Shown piece by piece: positions 1 through 7,979 of a stretch of 13,514 nt of DNA. The notes under the pieces were generated by a model, which saw only the letters and a list, made by a program, of their open reading frames with translations, had not been told where the DNA came from and did not search any database. Origin of the DNA: Bacteroidales bacterium UBA3663 (lineage in GTDB: Bacteria > Bacteroidota > Bacteroidia > Bacteroidales > UBA3663). Both the position numbers and the translations under genes were made by a program. The stretch covers positions 13,870-27,383 of the forward strand of contig DFJU01000140.1 in assembly GCA_002373755.1 (NCBI GenBank). The letters are read 5' to 3'. Each line of letters starts with the position of its first letter. Position 1 is the stretch's first letter.

Positions 1-973
1 TGTTCATGATGCCGATGCCGGCCACAAGCAGTGAAAAGGCGGCCGCCACGACGAGGATGAGCGTGATGCTGTCCATGGTCGATGACATCGTCTCCATCAT
101 CTCGGCCTGCGAACGGATGGTAAAATCGTCGGCCGCATCGTCCTTCAGCTTGTGGTTGGCGCGCAGGATGGCGGTCAGCTCCTCGATGGCCTTGTCGGTC
201 AGCTCTTCGGTCAATGCCGAACAGTTGATGCACGACAGGTAGGTCTGCGCGTTGATACGCTTCATCACCGTGGTGTATGGCATGATGATGAGGTTGTCCT
301 GATCCATGCCGAACGAGTTGTAGCCCTTCGACTTCAGCACACCGATGATGCGCACAGGCATCGACTTGAAGCGGATGGTCTTGCCAACAGGGTCGCCGCC
401 GTCGGGAAAGAGGTTGTCGATCACCGTCTTGCCCACCAGACAGACCTTCGCGGCCGCCTTTATGTCATCTTCGGTGAAGCTCGTGCCCGACTCGACCGTC
501 CATTGCTTGATGTCGAAATAGTCGATGCCCTCGCCATAGACCGACGTCGATGCATTGTTGTTGCCATACACCACCTGACCCGACGAAGTGACTTCGGGCG
601 ACGTGTACATGATGTATTCCGTCTGCGATGCGATGGCTTCGTAGTCGGCCACCTTGAGCGTCTGCATGGCCGATGCGTCCTGACGCACACCGCCGCGCAT
701 GTCGGCTCCCGGATGGATCATGATGATGTTGGTGCCCATCTGCGAGATGTTGGCGCGCACCATCTCTTTCGAGCCTTGTCCGATGCCCATCATCACAATC
801 ACGGCAGCCACGCCGATGATGATGCCCAACATCGACAGGAACGAACGACCCTTGTTGGCATAGAGTGCCTTGACGGCCACGCGGAAGGTCATTCCGAGCA
901 GCGTCGCCTTGCCCAGATGGTAAAGTCCGAAGCCGACGGCAAACAGAATCAGTATGAGGATAATTGCATTCAT
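1..973 (-). CDS. MacB-type ABC transporter permease, 3' part missing
   Basis: Inner-membrane permease of a MacAB-TolC-like exporter, expected to work with the ATPase and adaptor encoded just upstream in the same operon. The visible 324 residues have a MacB layout. A membrane segment lies at about residues 45-64 (FLSMLGIIIGVAAVIVMMGI) directly after the basic NKGRS stretch. A long periplasmic MacB_PCD-like domain follows (about 65-290), then a second membrane segment (about 303-322, ending AGIGIMN) at the window edge; the last membrane segments lie outside. The start codon directly follows the ATPase stop (TAAATG), which suggests translational coupling. One oddity is an extra hydrophobic stretch at residues 3-17 before the usual MacB N-terminus. 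A later ATG at 892 would remove it and begin MTFRVAVKAL, closer to the family norm. The exported substrate cannot be told from sequence. The family call is firm; the start is less certain. Confidence 0.9.
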   Translation of the reverse strand, partial: MNAIILILILFAVGFGLYHLGKATLLGMTFRVAVKALYANKGRSFLSMLGIIIGVAAVIVMMGIGQGSKEMVRANISQMGTNIIMIHPGADMRGGVRQDASAMQTLKVADYEAIASQTEYIMYTSPEVTSSGQVVYGNNNASTSVYGEGIDYFDIKQWTVESGTSFTEDDIKAAAKVCLVGKTVIDNLFPDGGDPVGKTIRFKSMPVRIIGVLKSKGYNSFGMDQDNLIIMPYTTVMKRINAQTYLSCINCSALTEELTDKAIEELTAILRANHKLKDDAADDFTIRSQAEMMETMSSTMDSITLILVVAAAFSLLVAGIGIMN

Positions 974-1792
974 TTAGTCCTGAGGTTTGGGAAGTGCGGC
1001 CAATGCCTCGGCTGCATCCAATATATGGTCATTGTAGGTGTCGCTCTTGATCTGGCCGTCGCGCAAGAAGATGTTACGCGAGCTGTATTGCGCGATTTCC
1101 GGGTTGTGCGTCACGAAGATGATGGTGTGCCCCTCGCGGTAGAGCTGCTGGAAGAGCACAAGCATCTCGAACGACGTGCGCGTGTCGAGGTTGCCGGTCG
1201 CCTCGTCGGCCAACAGGATGGTCGGATTGTTGACCAATGCACGGGCGATGGCTACGCGCTGCATCTGGCCACCCGACATCTGGTTCGACTTGTGTTCCAG
1301 ACGGTCGCCCAGTCCGACGGCCTTGAGTGCCTCGATTGCCCGTTCGCGGCGTTCCTTGGCCTTCACCTTGCTGTTGTACATGAGCGGCAGTTCGACGTTT
1401 TCGACGGCTGTGGTCTTGGCCAACAGGTTGTAGTTCTGGAAGATGAATCCGATTTTGCGGTTACGCAGCTTGGCGCGCTGGTTCTTCGTCATCTTGCGCA
1501 CGGGGGTGCCGTCCAGGATGTATTCGCCCGAAGTCGGCGTGTCGAGGCAACCCAATTGGTTGAGCAGAGTCGATTTGCCGGAGCCCGACGTGCCCTGTAT
1601 GGTCACGAAGTCGCCCTCGTAGATCTTGAAGCTCACGCCGCGCAGGGCACGCACCACCTCGTCGCCCACCAGAAACTCACGCTTCACGTCGCACAACTCG
1701 ATGACGACCTTGCGGTCTTCGTCGCCTTGACCGCCACGCGAAGGCAATGTGCTGCGCACTTCAAACGGTTGGTTATTATTGTTTTCTGCCAT
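974..1792 (-). CDS. ABC transporter ATP-binding protein, MacB/LolD type
   Basis: Cytoplasmic ATPase that powers the neighbouring MacB-type permease. The 272 residues contain every nucleotide-binding motif intact: Walker A GTSGSGKST at 67-75, Q-loop Q119 in FIFQNYNLL, signature MSGGQ at 172-176, Walker B ILLADE at 192-197 followed by the D-loop (NLD), and H-loop H229 in VTHN. The segment LNQLGCLDTPTSGEY after Walker A is typical of the LolD/MacB subfamily. The first 26 residues are polar and Asn-rich and precede the usual beta strand. The start at 1792 sits behind a run of A residues, as is common in Bacteroidota. The gene abuts the permease (stop and start adjacent) and lies 125 bp downstream of the adaptor gene, across a repeat-filled gap. 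In canonical E. coli MacB the ATPase and permease are fused; here they are separate genes. Substrate unknown. Confidence 0.95.
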   Translation of the reverse strand: MAENNNNQPFEVRSTLPSRGGQGDEDRKVVIELCDVKREFLVGDEVVRALRGVSFKIYEGDFVTIQGTSGSGKSTLLNQLGCLDTPTSGEYILDGTPVRKMTKNQRAKLRNRKIGFIFQNYNLLAKTTAVENVELPLMYNSKVKAKERRERAIEALKAVGLGDRLEHKSNQMSGGQMQRVAIARALVNNPTILLADEATGNLDTRTSFEMLVLFQQLYREGHTIIFVTHNPEIAQYSSRNIFLRDGQIKSDTYNDHILDAAEALAALPKPQD

Positions 1793-1803
1793 ATTTTTTT
1801 TTT

Positions 1804-1916
1804 AGGTTGTGAGGTTATGAGGTTTTAAGGTTATCAGGTCGTAAGGTTTTTAAGGTCCGAAGGATCGACCTCACAAGCAAAGCGACCTTACAACCTCACA
1901 AGCAAAGCGACCTCAC
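1804..1916. repeat. Octamer tandem repeat plus duplicated 21-mer between adaptor and ATPase genes
   Basis: Almost the whole 125-bp gap is repetitive. On the plus strand, 1804-1851 is six consecutive 8-bp units of the form AGGTYNNN (aggttgtg, aggttatg, aggtttta, aggttatc, aggtcgta, aggttttt). After one extra base come two decayed units (1853-1868). A perfect 21-bp sequence beginning acctcacaagc then occurs at 1868-1888 and again at 1893-1913, a period of 25. The left part is rich in AGGT and the right part in ACCT, so the transcript could fold back on itself. A 5-bp AGGTC/GACCT stem at 1853-1871 is one nucleation point. The function is unknown. It could be a neutral repeat or an intercistronic RNA structure affecting expression of the downstream ATPase and permease genes. 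Confidence 0.8.
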
Positions 1917-1917
1917 A

Positions 1918-3072
1918 TCACTTCTTCTTGCTGCCTGGAGGGCCAGGCATGAACGGATTTGACGTGCTGGCCTCGGCCGTCTCTTCCTGCGCCACCTTTG
2001 CATCGTTGATGCAGACTGTGCCATCGGCCACACCAGAGATGACTTCGGTCACAACGCCGTTGCTCGCACCAAGTTCCACCGGCACGGCGCGCAATGTGTG
2101 TCCGTCCTTCACCCAAAGTTTGGTTGCGGCATCGCAATCGACAATCTGGTCGCCCTCTTCAAGCAAGGTCTCTTTCGGCGTGAAGCGCAGGGCTTTCGCG
2201 CTCACGGTGAGCACGTTGCGGCGTTCGAGCGTGTAGATCGAGACGCTGGCCGTCAACCCCGGCTTCAGTTTCAGGTCGGGGTTCGGAGCTGAAATCACCA
2301 CCTCGTATGTCACTACGTTGCTCGTCGTGGTGGCCTCCTGGCGCACCTGCGTTACGCGGCCTTCGAAGGTGTCGTTCGGAAATGCATCGACCGTAAAAGT
2401 GACGCGCTGGCCCTCCTTCACGCCGCCGATATCGGCCTCATCAACGTCGGCAATCACGCGCATGTCGGTCAGGTCTTGTGCGATGACGAAAAGCGTCGGC
2501 GTGGTCATTGCGGCGGCCACCGTCTGCCCCTCCTCCACCTCGCGGCTCAGGATGACACCCGAAATCGGGCTGTAGATAGTCGCGTAGCCGAGGTTCGTCT
2601 TGGCCTCATCGACGCTCAGCTGCTGCGCCTCGCAGGTCGCCTTCGCCTTGTCGTAGGCCAATACGGCGCTCTCGTATTCGTCGTCCGAAATGAACTGCTT
2701 TTCATGCAGTTCCTTCATTCGTTCCATGTTTTTTGTCTGATATGCGAGGTCGCTCTGCGTTGCGGTCAACTGCGCCTGGGCCGATGCCAGACGTGCCTGC
2801 AACGTGCTCTTGTCGAGTTCGGCGATGATCTGGCCCTTCTTCACCTCGCTGTTGTAGTCAACGTAGATGCGGTTGATGATGCCCGACACCTGCGTGCCGA
2901 CCTCGACCGAAGTGACAGGCTCGATGGTTCCCGTGGCGGTCACGCTGGTGCAGACATCGCCTCGGCCGATGGTTTCGGTCGCGTAGTTCACCTCATATTT
3001 CCGACCGCCGCATCCGCTGCTCAATGCCATCGTGGCCAATGCCATCAGCGAATAGTTCACGATTTTTTTCAT
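1918..3072 (-). CDS. HlyD/MacA-family periplasmic adaptor lipoprotein
   Basis: Membrane-fusion (adaptor) subunit that would bridge the MacB-type permease and the TolC-like channel encoded on either side. The 384 residues begin with a short hydrophobic signal ending LSSGC, with C21 the probable lipidated cysteine (the -3 Ser is not ideal). The MacA/RND adaptor order follows: first biotinyl-lipoyl half VEVGTQVSGIINRIYVDYNS at about 57-76, an alpha-helical hairpin at about 90-160, second lipoyl half IYSPISGVILSREVEEGQTV at about 168-187, then beta-barrel and membrane-proximal domains (about 200-360). The tail is low-complexity (PFMPGPPGSKKK). The start at 3072 gives the proper signal peptide. 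The gene lies 272 bp downstream of the TolC gene and 125 bp upstream of the ATPase gene, on the same strand. The family call is secure; the cargo is unknown. Confidence 0.94.
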   Translation of the reverse strand: MKKIVNYSLMALATMALSSGCGGRKYEVNYATETIGRGDVCTSVTATGTIEPVTSVEVGTQVSGIINRIYVDYNSEVKKGQIIAELDKSTLQARLASAQAQLTATQSDLAYQTKNMERMKELHEKQFISDDEYESAVLAYDKAKATCEAQQLSVDEAKTNLGYATIYSPISGVILSREVEEGQTVAAAMTTPTLFVIAQDLTDMRVIADVDEADIGGVKEGQRVTFTVDAFPNDTFEGRVTQVRQEATTTSNVVTYEVVISAPNPDLKLKPGLTASVSIYTLERRNVLTVSAKALRFTPKETLLEEGDQIVDCDAATKLWVKDGHTLRAVPVELGASNGVVTEVISGVADGTVCINDAKVAQEETAEASTSNPFMPGPPGSKKK

Positions 3073-3108
3073 AATATATCGTTTTTAAGTAAATATTTCG
3101 AGATAAGT

Positions 3109-3258
3109 TCTCAAGAATTAGAGAATTTGAGGAATAAGTTTTTTTCTCAAGAATTATTTTTTTGAATTGATAAGAATTGGAGAAGTCGCTTACGCAAGTT
3201 GAAATTTTCTCTTTCCTCATTAATTCAGAATCTCTAATTCTCAAATTCTTTAGAATAT
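3109..3258. repeat. AT-rich degenerate short repeats between TolC and adaptor genes
   Basis: The 272-bp gap 3073-3344 holds no convincing gene. It contains tctcaagaatta twice (3109-3120 and 3145-3156). Tandem octamers gaattaga/gaatttga/ggaataag occupy 3115-3138. A run of about 7-bp units lies at 3222-3250 (aattcag, aatctct, aattctc, aaattct). The second run is largely the complement of the first, so the region could form weak AT-rich stems. I see no clear TAnnTTTG promoter box here on the minus strand, so the adaptor gene may depend on read-through from the TolC gene. A function for the repeats cannot be assigned. Confidence 0.6.
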
Positions 3259-3344
3259 ATATCGTTAGAGAGTTGGAGAAAAAAGTTTTGCGAGCCGGAG
3301 CAATCGTCCCTTTTACTCCTTTTTTACTCCCCTTCATAGCCTTT

Positions 3345-4670
3345 TCACAGCCCTTCCATTTTAGTGTAGAACTTCATTGTCTCGATGTTGAGCAATGCGG
3401 TGTACTTGCTCTGCAACGTCTCCTGGCGTGCCTGCAAATACTTGTTCTTTTCGCTCAGCAGGTCAACGACGCTTTCCAGACCGACGTCGAAACGCTGCTC
3501 CATCAGTTCAAAGCTCTCCTTGGCCGATGCCTCACTCTTCACGGCACTCGCGTAGCGCGCCTGAGCCGACGTGATGTCGAGATGCAGCGATGCGATGGTG
3601 TTGCAGATTTCGAGGCGCGTGTCCTCCTGTGCCAGTTCGGCGGCACTGAGCTGGATTTTCGACTTATCGACCGAGCTGCGGGTGCGTCGGCCGTCCCAGA
3701 TCGGCACGCTGAGCGTCAGCCCGACCGACTCGTGCATGTGGTCCTTCACCTGTTCGGCGAAGTTGTTGTTGTACGTATTGCCATTGCTCGTGGCTACGCT
3801 TGCCGAAAGCGACAACGTCGGCTGGTAGCCTGCCTTCGCAATCTTCGTGGCCAATTCGGCCGACTGCACATCGAGCTGCGCGGCCTTCATGTCGGGCAGG
3901 TTGGCGAGCGTCATCTGCTGTGCCTCATCGACCGTCGGAAGCAAGGCCATCACATCGTCGGTCGAGAAGCTCTGGTAGTCGATGGCAAACTCATCGCCCG
4001 TGCCGAGTTGCAGCAACTGCTTGAGCGTCAGCACATAGGCCGCCTCCTGATTGCGTGCATTGACCAGCGAATACTGGTTCTGCTGATATTGGCTCTCCAT
4101 CTGCGCCACATCGACCTTGCTGCCCTTGCCCACCTCGAGCTTGGCCTTGGTGCGCTCCAGTTCTCGTTCGGCCACACGCACGATTTCCTCGTTGGTCAAC
4201 ACCGACTCGTGCGCGTAGAGGATCTGATAGTAGTTCTGGATGATCTGAAGCTGCACGTTGTTCGATGTCTTCTGTGCGCTGTAGATGTCGCTTTCGTGCT
4301 GGATGCGGCTCTGTTTCAGCGAGTTCACGTTGCTCAGGCCGTCGTACAGTGTCACGTTCAGGTTCAGACCGTACGAGCCGGTATAGGTCGGATTCTTGGC
4401 CGTGGCATCGTAGGTCGAAACGTCCTGCGTCTCGACTTTCTGGAATCCGAACTGCTGCGAGGTGCTGAATGTCAGCGTCGGGAAAAATGCCGCCTGACTC
4501 TGCTTGACGGTCACTTCCGAACTCTCGGCCGTGAGGTTTGACTGCTGAATCTGAATATTGTTTTCAAGCGCGTAGCTGATGCAGTCCTGCAACGTCCAGC
4601 GGCTCTGTGCAACGACTGCGAACGATGCCGAAAATGCGGTCAGCGACAGCAGGAAAGGTTTGAAATTCAT
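3345..4670 (-). CDS. TolC-like outer membrane efflux protein (first locus)
   Basis: Outer-membrane channel of a tripartite exporter, and the first gene of the efflux operon that continues into adaptor, ATPase and permease. The 441 residues begin with a Sec signal peptide (about 1-21, MNFKPFLLSLTAF to VVA, cleavage before Q22). The mature start RWTLQDCISYALENN is the hallmark opening of Bacteroidota TolC/OEP proteins. Two OEP repeats follow. Each pairs a long amphipathic helical hairpin with strand segments such as TFSTSQQFGF (about 64) and the repeat-2 strand ESVGLTLSVPIWDG (about 315). The protein ends TALLNIETMKFYTKMEGL, a usual length. The start at 4670 gives the signal peptide. The 140-bp upstream gap (4671-4810) should hold the operon promoter, but I could not define one with correct spacing. 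Substrate unknown. Confidence 0.94.
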   Translation of the reverse strand: MNFKPFLLSLTAFSASFAVVAQSRWTLQDCISYALENNIQIQQSNLTAESSEVTVKQSQAAFFPTLTFSTSQQFGFQKVETQDVSTYDATAKNPTYTGSYGLNLNVTLYDGLSNVNSLKQSRIQHESDIYSAQKTSNNVQLQIIQNYYQILYAHESVLTNEEIVRVAERELERTKAKLEVGKGSKVDVAQMESQYQQNQYSLVNARNQEAAYVLTLKQLLQLGTGDEFAIDYQSFSTDDVMALLPTVDEAQQMTLANLPDMKAAQLDVQSAELATKIAKAGYQPTLSLSASVATSNGNTYNNNFAEQVKDHMHESVGLTLSVPIWDGRRTRSSVDKSKIQLSAAELAQEDTRLEICNTIASLHLDITSAQARYASAVKSEASAKESFELMEQRFDVGLESVVDLLSEKNKYLQARQETLQSKYTALLNIETMKFYTKMEGL

Positions 4671-4810
4671 AAAGATATAGTAATTTGTGTTGTTCTACTG
4701 ATTTTGAAAATCCGATGGCGAAGGTAATGGGTTTGCGGTAATGTCGGCGCGGTCGTTCACAAATGTTAACTTATAGTTTGTCAAAAATTTAGTTTTGTTT
4801 GCACAATCTG

Positions 4811-5305
4811 CTATTCCAATGTTGCGGTCAGCGAAACGATGTGCGATGCTACGCTGTCGGGCCAGATGCGCAACTGATAGTCGCCCGAATCGGGGAAAAG
4901 GTAGAACGCGCTCGGCACGTCGATGGTCTTCATGCAGAGCGATCCGACGCGTTCGCCGTCGGGGAAACCGTCTTCGTCGGCCAACGGAAGGTCCACTACG
5001 CGGATTTCGGACAGCGGCTTGCTGCCATCGGACAACTGAATGCAGACTTTCGCATCGGGCATCGGATAGACACCGTCATAGCGCACGATGAGCGACAGGC
5101 AATAGGGGAAATTCCGTTCGAGCGGCGAATAGCTCTTGGCCTCGGCATCGACGCGGATGGGGAAAACAAGCGTATCGGCCGATGTCCATTCCGAAGAATC
5201 GACATCGACCGAATGTAGATATGCCGGAGCGTCACTGCACGCCGCCAGCTGGAGCATTGTTGCCAGCACCGCCATTGGCAGCACCGCCCTTCTTGCCTTT
5301 TCCAT
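4811..5305 (-). CDS. gldH: GldH-like gliding motility lipoprotein
   Basis: Small lipoprotein resembling GldH, which is required for gliding in Flavobacterium but is also present in non-gliding Bacteroidales, where its role is unclear. The frame opens back to 5362, but the ATG at 5305 gives a proper signal: MEKARRAV, a hydrophobic core, then lipobox LAAC with C23 as the lipidated residue (164 aa in all). The mature part has GldH-like features: YLHSVDVDSSEWTSADTLVF after the lipid anchor, NFPYCLSLIVRYDGVYP in the middle, and a C-terminal DSGDYQLRIWPD stretch. With this start it overlaps the 3' end of the PSP1 gene by 74 nt in another frame. The identification rests on the fold-like pattern and on the PSP1-gldH neighbourhood, which I recall as common in Bacteroidales. 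Confidence 0.75.
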   Translation of the reverse strand: MEKARRAVLPMAVLATMLQLAACSDAPAYLHSVDVDSSEWTSADTLVFPIRVDAEAKSYSPLERNFPYCLSLIVRYDGVYPMPDAKVCIQLSDGSKPLSEIRVVDLPLADEDGFPDGERVGSLCMKTIDVPSAFYLFPDSGDYQLRIWPDSVASHIVSLTATLE

Positions 5306-6341
5306 TCTTGCGTTTTTTTGACTTGCGGCTGCGGTCGAAGCGGTTGAGGTCTTCGTCGCCAACGCCGTCGGTGAACTGCGGCCTTTGCTCGCGCCGTGGC
5401 TCGGTCACGTCGAGCTTTTCGGGCTTCTGTCCCTGCTTGTTCATCTCGATGACCTCGAAGGCGCGCTTCGTCGAAATCGTGACGGTGTTGAACGGGCCGT
5501 TCTTCGATGTGCTGTAGGTGATGGTCTGTGCCAGGATGTCGGCCTTGAAGTAGTAGTAGTCGCTGTCGAGCGTCTGGAGGACGATGTCCTTGGCAGGCAG
5601 CCGCTTGGAACATTCCATATAGCAATCGACCTCGAAGTTCATGCAGCACTTCAGCTTGGCGCATTGGCCGGCGAGCTTCTGCGGGTTGAGCGAGAGGTCC
5701 TGGAACCGGGCGGCAGCCGTGCCTACGCTCTGGAACTTGGTGAGCCACTTTGCGCAACACAGTTCACGTCCGCATGGGCCGATGCCGCCGATGCGGCCAG
5801 CCTCCTGACGCGCGCCGATCTGCTTCATCTCGATGCGTACGTGGAAGGCATCGGCCAGCACCTTGATGAGCTGACGGAAATCGACGCGGCCGTCGGCAAT
5901 GTAGTAGAAGATGGCCTTCTGCCCATCGCCCTGATATTCGACGTCGCCGATTTTCATCTCCAGACCGAGGTCCTGTGCAATCTGTCGGCTGCGTATCATC
6001 GTCTCGTGCTCCTTGGCCTTCGCCTCGTGGTAGCGTGCCATATCGGCCTCGCGGGCAATGCGGAACACCTTCTTGACCGACTCCGTATCTTCAAAGTGGA
6101 AGCCGGACTTCTTCATTTGCAGATGCACCAGATAGCCCGTCAGCGTCACTTCGCCGATGTCATGGCCGGGCGTACCCTCCACGGCCACCCAGTCGCCCTT
6201 GTGCAGGTCGAGGTTGTCCTTGTTCAGATAATATCCCTTGCGGGTATTCTTGAACTGAACCTCGACGTAGGGCCACTGCTGGACGAGTTCTGGGGCATCG
6301 GCCAACCAGTCGGTCACCATCAATGGTTTATCACTTCGCAT
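5232..6341 (-). CDS. PSP1 domain protein, YaaT/RicT homologue
   Basis: Cytoplasmic PSP1-family protein, homologous to Bacillus YaaT (RicT), a Fe-S protein of the Y-complex that affects RNase Y-dependent mRNA processing. The PSP1 core runs from about residue 25 to 260 of 369. It includes [56 protein letters not shown] and [20 protein letters not shown]. The cysteine motifs are GPCGRELCC (C190, C195, C196) and CAKLKCC (C227, C232, C233), with C240 and C244 beyond, as expected for cluster ligands. The tail after about 310 is charged and low-complexity ([14 protein letters not shown]). The start ATG lies inside the end of rny (ATGCGAAGTGA, 11-nt overlap), implying coupled translation. From memory, many Bacteroidales homologues have a longer Cys-containing N-terminus that this one lacks. 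Another possible start is 6320. Confidence 0.92.
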   Translation of the reverse strand: MRSDKPLMVTDWLADAPELVQQWPYVEVQFKNTRKGYYLNKDNLDLHKGDWVAVEGTPGHDIGEVTLTGYLVHLQMKKSGFHFEDTESVKKVFRIAREADMARYHEAKAKEHETMIRSRQIAQDLGLEMKIGDVEYQGDGQKAIFYYIADGRVDFRQLIKVLADAFHVRIEMKQIGARQEAGRIGGIGPCGRELCCAKWLTKFQSVGTAAARFQDLSLNPQKLAGQCAKLKCCMNFEVDCYMECSKRLPAKDIVLQTLDSDYYYFKADILAQTITYSTSKNGPFNTVTISTKRAFEVIEMNKQGQKPEKLDVTEPRREQRPQFTDGVGDEDLNRFDRSRKSKKRKNGKGKKGGAANGGAGNNAPAGGVQ

Positions 6342-7869
6342 AGCTTACGGCACGGGTTTCGCGAATCACGGTGATACGCACCTGACCCGGATAGGTCATT
6401 TCTTTCTGAATCTTGGTTGCGATGTCGGTCGAGAGCTGCTCGGCTTCGGCATCGTTGATCTTGTCGGCTGCCACGATGACGCGCAGTTCGCGGCCGGCCT
6501 GAATGGCGTAGGTCTTCTGCACGCCCGGATATGACTGGGCCAGGTTCTCCAGGTCATTCAGTCGCTTGATGTATGCCTCGACAATCTCGCGGCGGGCACC
6601 AGGACGTGCGCCAGAGATGGCGTCGCATATCTGTACGATTGGGGCGATGTCCGATGTCATCTCGCACTCCTCGTGGTGGGCGGCGATGGCATTGACGATA
6701 TCCGGCTTCTCGTGATACTCTTCGGCAATCTTTGCGCCCAATGCTGCGTGCGGCAATTCCGGTTCATCGTCCGGCACCTTGCCGATGTCGTGCAACAGGC
6801 CGGCGCGGCGTGCCTTCTTGACGTTCAGGCCAAGTTCTGCGGCCATGATGGCGCACAAGTTGGCCGTCTCGCGTGCGTGCTGCAAGAGGTTCTGGCCGTA
6901 GCTTGAACGATATTTCATCTTGCCGATCATGCGGATAAGTTCGGGGTGCAGGCCATGCACGCCCATGTCGATGGCCGTGCGCTTGCCGGTCTCGATAATT
7001 TCCTCTTCGAGCTGCTTGCGCACCTTGTTGACGACCTCCTCGATGCGTGCTGGGTGGATTCGGCCGTCGAGCACGAGCTGGTGCAATGCCAGACGGGCAA
7101 CCTCGCGGCGCACAGGGTCGTAGCACGAGAGGACGATGGCCTCCGGAGTGTCATCGACTATGATTTCGACGCCCGTTGCAGCCTCCAATGCGCGGATGTT
7201 GCGACCTTCACGGCCAATGATACGGCCCTTGACCTCGTCGCTGTCGATGTGGAACACGGTGACGGCATTCTCGACTGCGGTCTCCGATGCTACGCGCTGT
7301 ATCGTCTTGATAACGATGGATTTGGCCTCCTTGTTGGCCGTCATGCGCGCATCGTCCATAATCTCGTTGATGTAGCTTGCAGCCTCCGTGCGCGCCTCGT
7401 CCTTCAGACTTTCAACCAGCTTGGTCTTGGCCTCGTCGGCACTGAGTCCGGCAATCTGTTCGAGCATCCTGCGGCCCTCGGCAATGCGGGCATCAGCCTC
7501 GCGGTTCTTCTGCTCAGTCAGTTCAATCTGGCGCTGCAACTGCTCGCGCGTGCGGTCGTTGTCGGCAATGCGGTCGTTGAGCGACTGCTGCTGCTGCTGC
7601 ACCTGCTGCTGCATCTGGCGTATGTGCTGCTCATTCTGCTGAATCTTCTGGTTGCGCTGGTTGGCCTGACGGTCCATGTCGCTCTGCATCTTCGAGATGC
7701 GCTCCTTGGCCTCCAGAATCTTCTTTTCCTTGAGCATTTCGCCGTCTTTGCGCGCCTCATGCAAGGTGTTCTTATAAGTTTTTTTGAGGACGAAAGTCCA
7801 GATGAGCACAACGATGCCGCCACCCACGACGACACCGCCCAATGCTGCTAAAATCAATGCAATATCCAT
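6331..7869 (-). CDS. rny: Ribonuclease Y
   Basis: Membrane-anchored endoribonuclease that starts decay and processing of many mRNAs. With the start at 7869 it has 512 residues, the usual length. The order is a transmembrane anchor at about 2-27 ([20 protein letters not shown]), a long Gln/Glu-rich coiled coil (about 30-195), and a KH domain at about 208-270 with [15 protein letters not shown] and [20 protein letters not shown]. An HD domain follows, with H331, the H360-D361 pair in GLLHDIGK, H398-H399 and D416. The C-terminal signature contains [20 protein letters not shown]. The frame opens to an ATG at 7908, which would add 13 hydrophobic residues; 7869 follows an AT-rich leader and matches family length better. 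The gene sits 103 bp after zapA and overlaps the PSP1 gene by 11 nt. All catalytic motifs are present. Confidence 0.96.
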   Translation of the reverse strand: MDIALILAALGGVVVGGGIVVLIWTFVLKKTYKNTLHEARKDGEMLKEKKILEAKERISKMQSDMDRQANQRNQKIQQNEQHIRQMQQQVQQQQQSLNDRIADNDRTREQLQRQIELTEQKNREADARIAEGRRMLEQIAGLSADEAKTKLVESLKDEARTEAASYINEIMDDARMTANKEAKSIVIKTIQRVASETAVENAVTVFHIDSDEVKGRIIGREGRNIRALEAATGVEIIVDDTPEAIVLSCYDPVRREVARLALHQLVLDGRIHPARIEEVVNKVRKQLEEEIIETGKRTAIDMGVHGLHPELIRMIGKMKYRSSYGQNLLQHARETANLCAIMAAELGLNVKKARRAGLLHDIGKVPDDEPELPHAALGAKIAEEYHEKPDIVNAIAAHHEECEMTSDIAPIVQICDAISGARPGARREIVEAYIKRLNDLENLAQSYPGVQKTYAIQAGRELRVIVAADKINDAEAEQLSTDIATKIQKEMTYPGQVRITVIRETRAVSYAK

Positions 7870-7963
7870 AAAAATTTGTTGTATATATATAATGATGAAA
7901 GTGTCCATTGCTTTTGGCCATGGGCGATACGGGAAGATCAGGAAATGTGCAGAAAGGGGAAGT

Positions 7964-7979
7964 AAGATAAGGTTATCTT
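7964..7979. repeat. AT-rich inverted repeat over the zapA stop codon
   Basis: AAGATAA-GG-TTATCTT is a perfect 7-bp inverted repeat straddling the stop codon of zapA (7973-7975). In RNA it could form a 6-bp stem with a 4-nt loop, but it is AT-only in the arms and has no following U-tract on the minus strand. It is therefore not a convincing terminator. It could be chance, or a weak structure between zapA and rny. Confidence 0.4.

Noticed and set aside
152..1828. 558-codon open frame on the plus strand opposite the permease and ATPase genes, and similar long plus-strand frames at 3177-4541, 5385-6374 and 6946-7851
   Set aside because: All lie antisense to genes with clear family motifs. Their translations are rich in His, Arg, Val and Leu with no recognisable domain. 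They stay open because the sense genes rarely use codons whose complement is a stop.
2993..3337. 114-codon minus-strand frame across the TolC-adaptor gap
   Set aside because: It runs through AT-rich repeats (repeated NSL/ENL-like motifs come from them) and then into the adaptor gene in another frame. No domain or plausible start context was seen.
4760..4785. Possible promoter of the first efflux operon (TTTG at 4785-4782 and TA-ACA-TTTG at 4768-4760 on the minus strand)
   Set aside because: The spacer is only about 13 bp and the -7 box has one base too many. The elements do not fit the TTTG-N19-21-TAnnTTTG rule, so no promoter was called, although one must lie near here.
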